A stretch of 17,325 nt of DNA from Kangiella sp. GTDB taxonomy: Bacteria; Pseudomonadota; Gammaproteobacteria; Enterobacterales; Kangiellaceae. The stretch is from positions 1 through 17,325 of the forward strand of contig JAPHRL010000286.1 of assembly GCA_026195755.1 (NCBI GenBank), written 5' to 3'. Of the stretch, positions 13,839-17,325 are shown one piece after another; position 1 is the first letter of the stretch, and each line of letters starts with the position of its first letter. The translations under genes and the position numbers were made by a program. A model generated the notes under the pieces. The model saw nothing but the letters and a program-made list of their open reading frames with translations, did not search any database and had not been told where the DNA came from.

Positions 13839-14441
13839 TTATTTATTCAATTTAGGAAGCACTTCCATCATATGCTCAAAACATTGGTTGATTGAGGTAA
13901 TACCTTGCTTTGTTCCTTGGTGCCTGACTTCAGAGCTTTCGTTAGGAATGTCTTCTTGCCCGTCAATCCTGTTTCCGTCCTCATCGACGTCTACTACTAT
14001 CCAAACACCTCCCCACCATTCTGTTGTACCGGTCACAAGATTATTTTCATCTATTACTAGGTTTATATTCATTCCAGCATCAGGAAATCTATACAGTGAA
14101 CCACTGATTTGAGTTTTGGTGAGCTCCAACATCGCTAAACCAATATCATAATCATATGAGTTAGTATTTGAATTATAAGTTTTGGCTACGAAACAGGTAT
14201 TAGGTGGAGAATCTGAGTTTAGCCACTTCCAACGCAATGAATCATTCAAATCATCTTTAAGTTTTTGTGGTATTGAATACCCATCGATATAAGGAGCTTG
14301 GAAGTATAAGAAATACTCCTCAGAATCTGACACATCTATTGATTTTATGACTATTTGGAAAGTGCCAGTACGAATTTTCCCGGGTGTGATTTGACAGCCT
14401 GACAGCAATAGAAAAACACAAATAACGAATATTCTTTTCAT
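13839..14441 (-). CDS. Hypothetical lipoprotein of unknown function
   Basis: I do not recognise this 200-residue protein. It begins with a clear lipoprotein signal, MKRIFVICVFLLLSGC, lipobox LSGC with Cys16. The mature part is acidic and polar, rich in Asp, Asn and Ser, with alternating short hydrophobic stretches suggesting a beta-rich fold, and two Trp in EWWGGVW (141-147). The segment DVDEDGNRIDG (151-161) resembles a calcium-binding loop but is out of register with the EF-hand consensus, so metal binding is only a hint. Two further Cys (83 and 187) could form a disulfide. The gene is more AT-rich than its neighbours and sits between ubiD and the structured stretch 14442-14782, which suggests acquired DNA. 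Start ATG 14441 fits the signal peptide. Confidence 0.7.
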   Translation of the reverse strand: MKRIFVICVFLLLSGCQITPGKIRTGTFQIVIKSIDVSDSEEYFLYFQAPYIDGYSIPQKLKDDLNDSLRWKWLNSDSPPNTCFVAKTYNSNTNSYDYDIGLAMLELTKTQISGSLYRFPDAGMNINLVIDENNLVTGTTEWWGGVWIVVDVDEDGNRIDGQEDIPNESSEVRHQGTKQGITSINQCFEHMMEVLPKLNK

Positions 14442-14513
14442 AAGCTTATCTTACTTATCAAATTCACCCTGAAATAATCTTTAGCTAAAAAGATAGAGCC
14501 AGAAATGTGGATT

Positions 14514-14629
14514 TTTAGGAGTTTTGCGAGGCAGTCTCTTCCCCGAGGGCATTCCTAAAGTCACACACAGCGAGGGCGCGTATACTAATACGTAACCGAG
14601 CGAGAACGAGACTAACAATGCAAAAAACT
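14514..14629. repeat. Imperfect nested inverted repeat, MITE-like candidate
   Basis: In the gene-free stretch 14442-14782 several dyads are nested. TTTAGGA (14514-14520) pairs with TCCTAAA (14553-14559). AGTTTTGC (14520-14527) and AGTCTC (14533-14538) face GAGACT (14608-14613) and GCAAAAAACT (14620-14629). CGTAT (14579-14583) and ATACG (14588-14592) make an inner hairpin. The segment is richer in GC than its surroundings and repeats GCGAGG/GAGCGAG words. It resembles the remains of a small non-autonomous element or a dispersed repeat, with no coding capacity seen. Confidence 0.4.
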
Positions 14630-14691
14630 AAAGGAACAGATTAATTTACTAAACTGCATCTAAAATTAAGATTTTTCATTCTAGGCGAGGC

Positions 14692-14754
14692 GTAGCAAGA
14701 TTTTTAATGACGATTTCACTAATAGTGAATGAGGATATTAAAAAGTCTTGCTAC
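14692..14754. repeat. Long concentric hairpin 3' of rho
   Basis: GTAGCAAGA (14692-14700) pairs with TCTTGCTAC (14746-14754). The arms continue, with one bulge, through TTTTTAAT (14701-14708) and ATTAAAAA (14737-14744), and the loop contains a centred hairpin TTCACT-AAT-AGTGAA (14715-14729). It lies 28 nt beyond the rho stop. It lacks a T run after the outer stem, so it is not a standard terminator. It may be an mRNA 3' stabiliser or a dispersed repeat. Confidence 0.6.
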
Positions 14755-14782
14755 AACAAAGCATAGGAAGAAAAAGATAATT

Positions 14783-16039
14783 TTAGCGTTTCATGGCGTC
14801 AAAGAATTCATCATTAGTCTTTGTCATCGCCATCTTATCAATCAAAAACTCAATCGCGTCGATTTCATCCATAGGATGCAAGATCTTGCGAAGAATCCAC
14901 ATTTTTTGCAGTTCTTCTGAGCCAGTCAACAGATCTTCTTTACGCGTACCTGAGCGGTTAAAGTCGATAGCTGGGAATACACGCTTTTCGGCAATTTTAC
15001 GCGATAGGTGTAGTTCCATGTTACCGGTGCCTTTAAATTCTTCGTAGATCACTTCGTCCATTTTTGAACCGGTATCTACCAGGGCTGTGGCAATAATGGT
15101 TAAGCTACCACCTTCCTCAATGTTACGCGCGGCACCAAAGAAACGCTTCGGGCGTTGTAGTGCGTTGGCGTCTACACCACCGGTTAGTACTTTACCGGAC
15201 GACGGCACTACTGTGTTGTAGGCGCGTGCAAGACGAGTAATCGAATCGAGCAGAATGATGACATCTTTTTTATGCTCAACCAGACGCTTGGCTTTTTCGA
15301 TGACCATTTCGGCAACCTGAACGTGACGAGCAGCTGGCTCGTCGAAGGTTGAAGCTACTACTTCACCTTTGACCGAACGTTGCATTTCGGTCACTTCTTC
15401 TGGCCGCTCATCAATCAGAAGAACAATCAGCATACATTCTGGATGATTGCTGGTAATAGATTGCGCAATATTTTGCAGCATCATTGTTTTACCGGCTTTT
15501 GGTGGCGATACAATCAATGCACGCTGCCCTTTACCAATGGGAGCTGCTAAATCAATTACTCGCGCAGTAATATCTTCGGTTGAGCCATTACCACGCTCCA
15601 TACGCATACGTTCGTCTGGGTGAAGTGGGGTAAGGTTTTCGAAGAGTAGTTTGTTGCGTGAGTTTTCAGGGCTGTCGTAGTTAATTTCTGCGACTTTAAG
15701 GAGGGCAAAATAGCGTTCACCATCTTTCGGTGGGCGTATTTTGCCAAATATGGTATCGCCCGTTCGCAGATTGAAACGTCTGATTTGGCTTGGAGAAACG
15801 TAGATGTCATCCGGACCGGCTAAGTAAGAGCCCTCCGCGGAACGCAAGAATCCAAAACCATCAGGAAGGATTTCGAGAACACCACCACCGAAAATATCTT
15901 CGCCACTTTTAGCGTGATTTTTCAGTAGACCGAAGATGATATCTTGTTTGCGCATACGCGCCATGTGGTCAAGACCTACGGCTTTCGCCATTTCAGACAG
16001 ATCTTGAGCTGACTTTTGCTTTAATTCAGTTAGATTCAT
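14783..16039 (-). CDS. rho: Transcription termination factor Rho
   Basis: Rho is the hexameric RNA helicase that ends transcription at Rho-dependent sites. The 418-residue protein matches E. coli Rho (419) almost position for position: N-terminal helix MNLTELKQKSAQDLSEMA, RNA-binding OB fold with GFGFLRS (61-67), P-loop PPKAGKT (179-185), DERPEEVTEM (210-219), Walker B LLDSITRLARAYN (D265), Q-loop region LTGGVD (285-290) and the R-loop region GTGNMELHLSRK. All catalytic residues are present. Start ATG 16039 has no recognisable ribosome binding site, so translation may be weak or regulated. The 148-nt leader (16040-16187) has no terminator or promoter that I can support; in E. coli the rho leader mediates autoregulation. 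Confidence 0.98.
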   Translation of the reverse strand: MNLTELKQKSAQDLSEMAKAVGLDHMARMRKQDIIFGLLKNHAKSGEDIFGGGVLEILPDGFGFLRSAEGSYLAGPDDIYVSPSQIRRFNLRTGDTIFGKIRPPKDGERYFALLKVAEINYDSPENSRNKLLFENLTPLHPDERMRMERGNGSTEDITARVIDLAAPIGKGQRALIVSPPKAGKTMMLQNIAQSITSNHPECMLIVLLIDERPEEVTEMQRSVKGEVVASTFDEPAARHVQVAEMVIEKAKRLVEHKKDVIILLDSITRLARAYNTVVPSSGKVLTGGVDANALQRPKRFFGAARNIEEGGSLTIIATALVDTGSKMDEVIYEEFKGTGNMELHLSRKIAEKRVFPAIDFNRSGTRKEDLLTGSEELQKMWILRKILHPMDEIDAIEFLIDKMAMTKTNDEFFDAMKR

Positions 16040-16187
16040 AGTATCGAGTTGTTTATTGAAACATAGAAACGTCTTGAAACGAGTTCCTGTGAAATAAAAT
16101 TATTTGGAAAAGAATCGGAATTTGCCCTGAGGCTTAGAGACGCTTTTTTATTAGCTCGCTCAATGTAGCATTAGTTCTGCGGGGTGT

Positions 16188-16409
16188 CTAGTGTTTTAGA
16201 CCGACCAGAAACCACCAAGCTATAGTAATAGTTAGCAATATAATTAGCATCCCAAGAATGAAGGCTTTGCTTGCTGATGGATCTTGTTTTGCCTGTTTAC
16301 TTAATGGAAGAAGCCTTAGAACTGACGCTCCCACTTTCTCTGCACACCAAAAAATACCTTCAACTATCGCATGGAATACCAAGCTTAACACGGCAGTTAT
16401 AGCATCGAA
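16188..16409 (-). CDS. Small single-pass membrane protein between trxA and rho
   Basis: This 73-residue protein is not recognised. An amphipathic, aromatic N-terminal half (MFDAITAVLSLVFHAIVEGIFWCAEKVGASVLRLLP) precedes a short polar linker (KQAKQDPSASK) and one strong C-terminal membrane helix (about 49-71), so it should sit in the inner membrane. ATG 16409 is chosen because AAAGGGA lies about 7 nt upstream; the frame extends up to 16457, but that would run into the trxA terminator. The gene lies on the rho strand between trxA and rho, where E. coli has only the short rhoL leader. Coding potential is supported by the ribosome binding site and a coherent membrane topology. Confidence 0.6.
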   Translation of the reverse strand, partial: FDAITAVLSLVFHAIVEGIFWCAEKVGASVLRLLPLSKQAKQDPSASKAFILGMLIILLTITIAWWFLVGLKH

Positions 16410-16429
16410 CATCCAAATTCCCTTTAAAT

Positions 16430-16453
16430 AAAAAGAGGCCGAAGCCTCTTTTT
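16430..16453 (-). terminator. Intrinsic terminator of trxA with UUCG loop
   Basis: On the minus strand AAAAAGAGGC-TTCG-GCCTCTTTTT is a perfect 10-bp stem with an extra-stable UUCG tetraloop, ending in a T run. It begins 15 nt after the trxA stop (16469) and ends 20 nt before the start of the small membrane-protein gene, so it separates trxA from the genes downstream or attenuates them. The stem also has T residues on the plus strand. Confidence 0.9.
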
Positions 16454-16468
16454 GCAATTAACTTGGCA

Positions 16469-16795
16469 TTAAAGGTTACTATCAATAAACGCCATTAATT
16501 GTGATTTTGATAAAGCACCTACTTTGGTAGCTTCGATATTTCCGCCTTTGAATAACATGAGCGTTGGAATACCACGAATGCCATATTTTGGAGGTGTTTC
16601 GCTGTTTTCATCAATATTTAACTTAGCTACTTTGACTTTACCTTCATACATCTCGGCAACTTCGTTAAGGATTGGCGCTATCATTTTGCAAGGACCGCAC
16701 CATTCTGCCCAATAATCAACCAAAACGGGCTGATCTGAATTTATAACTTCAGCTTCGAAGGTCGCATCCGTCAGATATACAATTTTGTCACTCAT
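16469..16795 (-). CDS. trxA: Thioredoxin 1
   Basis: Thioredoxin is the small dithiol reductant kept reduced by thioredoxin reductase and used by ribonucleotide reductase and other enzymes. The 108-residue protein starts at ATG 16795 with an AGGAGA ribosome binding site 8 nt upstream; a TTG at 16798 is not used. The active site is WCGPC (32-36), the buried Asp is in LVDYWAEW (D27), and GIRGIPTLMLF carries the cis-proline. It is near identical in layout to E. coli TrxA. The gene order trxA to rho, with rhlB divergent, is conserved in gammaproteobacteria. Confidence 0.98.
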   Translation of the reverse strand: MSDKIVYLTDATFEAEVINSDQPVLVDYWAEWCGPCKMIAPILNEVAEMYEGKVKVAKLNIDENSETPPKYGIRGIPTLMLFKGGNIEATKVGALSKSQLMAFIDSNL

Positions 16796-16903
16796 CAAAT
16801 TTCTCCTGCTATTTACTTGCGCTTGGCTCTGTACATACGCACAATGGCACTATTTCAAACAATCACGCTTGTTAATGCAAGCGCTAATGGTAAAAATTAC
16901 CTT

Positions 16904-17325
16904 ATGGATACATCGCATCTATCAACTATTAGATTTTCCGATCTAGGACTTGATCCCAAATTGCTCAAGGCAGTTGCTGACCTGGGCTTTGAATATTGCA
17001 CACCGATACAAGCAAAATCTCTGCCATTATTGTTAAAAGGGCAGAATGTTGCCGGTCAGGCACAAACCGGAACCGGTAAAACCATCGCATTCCTATTGGC
17101 CATCATGAACGATATTCTGATCTTGCCAGAAATCGAAGGTCGCCGTAAGAACGAGCCACGCTCATTAATTATGGCACCGACCCGCGAATTGGCGGTGCAA
17201 ATTGCTAAAGATGCGGTGCAACTGGCCAAACATACTGACCTCAAGATCCGAGTAGTATATGGGGGCGAGGATCACGAAAAACAACGCCAGCAATTGATCG
17301 ATGGTGTGGATATTCTAATTGGTAC
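16904..17325 (+). CDS. rhlB: ATP-dependent RNA helicase RhlB, N-terminal part (cut by window edge)
   Basis: RhlB is the DEAD-box helicase of the RNA degradosome, unwinding RNA for RNase E and PNPase. Only about 140 residues are present. They include FSDLGLDPKLLKAVADLGF with the Q-motif CTPIQ, motif I AGQAQTGTGKT, motif Ia PTRELAVQIA, and the GG/VDILIG segment, matching E. coli RhlB in spacing; the DEAD box lies beyond the edge. ATG 16904 aligns with the E. coli start (MDTSHLSTIRFSDL against MSKTHLTEQKFSDF). An in-frame ATG at 16844 would add 20 residues with no family counterpart. Neither start has a clear ribosome binding site. Divergent from trxA. Confidence 0.93.
   Translation, partial: MDTSHLSTIRFSDLGLDPKLLKAVADLGFEYCTPIQAKSLPLLLKGQNVAGQAQTGTGKTIAFLLAIMNDILILPEIEGRRKNEPRSLIMAPTRELAVQIAKDAVQLAKHTDLKIRVVYGGEDHEKQRQQLIDGVDILIG

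Noticed and set aside
16410..16457. Longer start for the small membrane protein at 16457
   Set aside because: The added 16 residues would be encoded by the trxA terminator stem; a good ribosome binding site supports ATG 16409 instead.

Overview
The window looks like a chromosomal housekeeping segment of a gammaproteobacterium with moderate G+C. The evidence is clear orthologues and familiar gene groupings: ftsY-ftsE-ftsX followed by rpoH, a ubiD-fre pair, rho downstream of trxA, and rhlB divergent from trxA. The protein sequences suggest a marine Kangiella-type lineage, but that genus guess is inference and was not checked. No tRNA, rRNA, CRISPR array, transposase or prophage gene is visible.

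Layout. 1-1315: the N-terminal part of an RND/MMPL-type exporter (minus strand) diverges from a small DUF3703-family gene. A TetR-type operator sits inside the exporter promoter. 1315-1615: a gene-free stretch with REP-like palindromes (GTAG-headed inverted repeats). 1616-5400: a compact block of small genes on alternating strands, many touching RNA or DNA modification: DUF1415 protein, single-domain uracil-DNA glycosylase, RluA-type pseudouridine synthase, rsmJ, ppiC and rsmD. 5530-8457: the cell division and secretion operon ftsY-ftsE-ftsX. 8664-10414: a periplasmic YceI-family protein, then the heat-shock sigma factor rpoH. 10674-11468: an orphan solute-binding lipoprotein. 11516-13763: ubiD and a Fre-like flavin reductase (minus). 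13839-14441: an unrecognised lipoprotein. 14442-14782: a structured non-coding stretch. 14783-16795: rho, a 73-residue membrane protein and trxA (all minus). 16904-end: the start of rhlB (plus).

The most interesting signal is upstream of rpoH. Two CIRCE-type inverted repeats lie in tandem, 31 bp apart. The first (9473-9499) matches the consensus TTAGCACTC-N9-GAGTGCTAA at 17 of 18 arm positions, the second (9504-9530) at 16 of 18. CIRCE is the operator of the HrcA repressor, so this arrangement predicts that HrcA directly controls sigma-32 and links the repressor-based and sigma-based heat-shock circuits. Other points worth a second look are the REP-like cluster, the structured DNA 3' of rho, the small membrane-protein gene placed just behind the trxA terminator and ahead of rho, and a Cys in place of the usual flavin-binding Arg in the Fre-like reductase.
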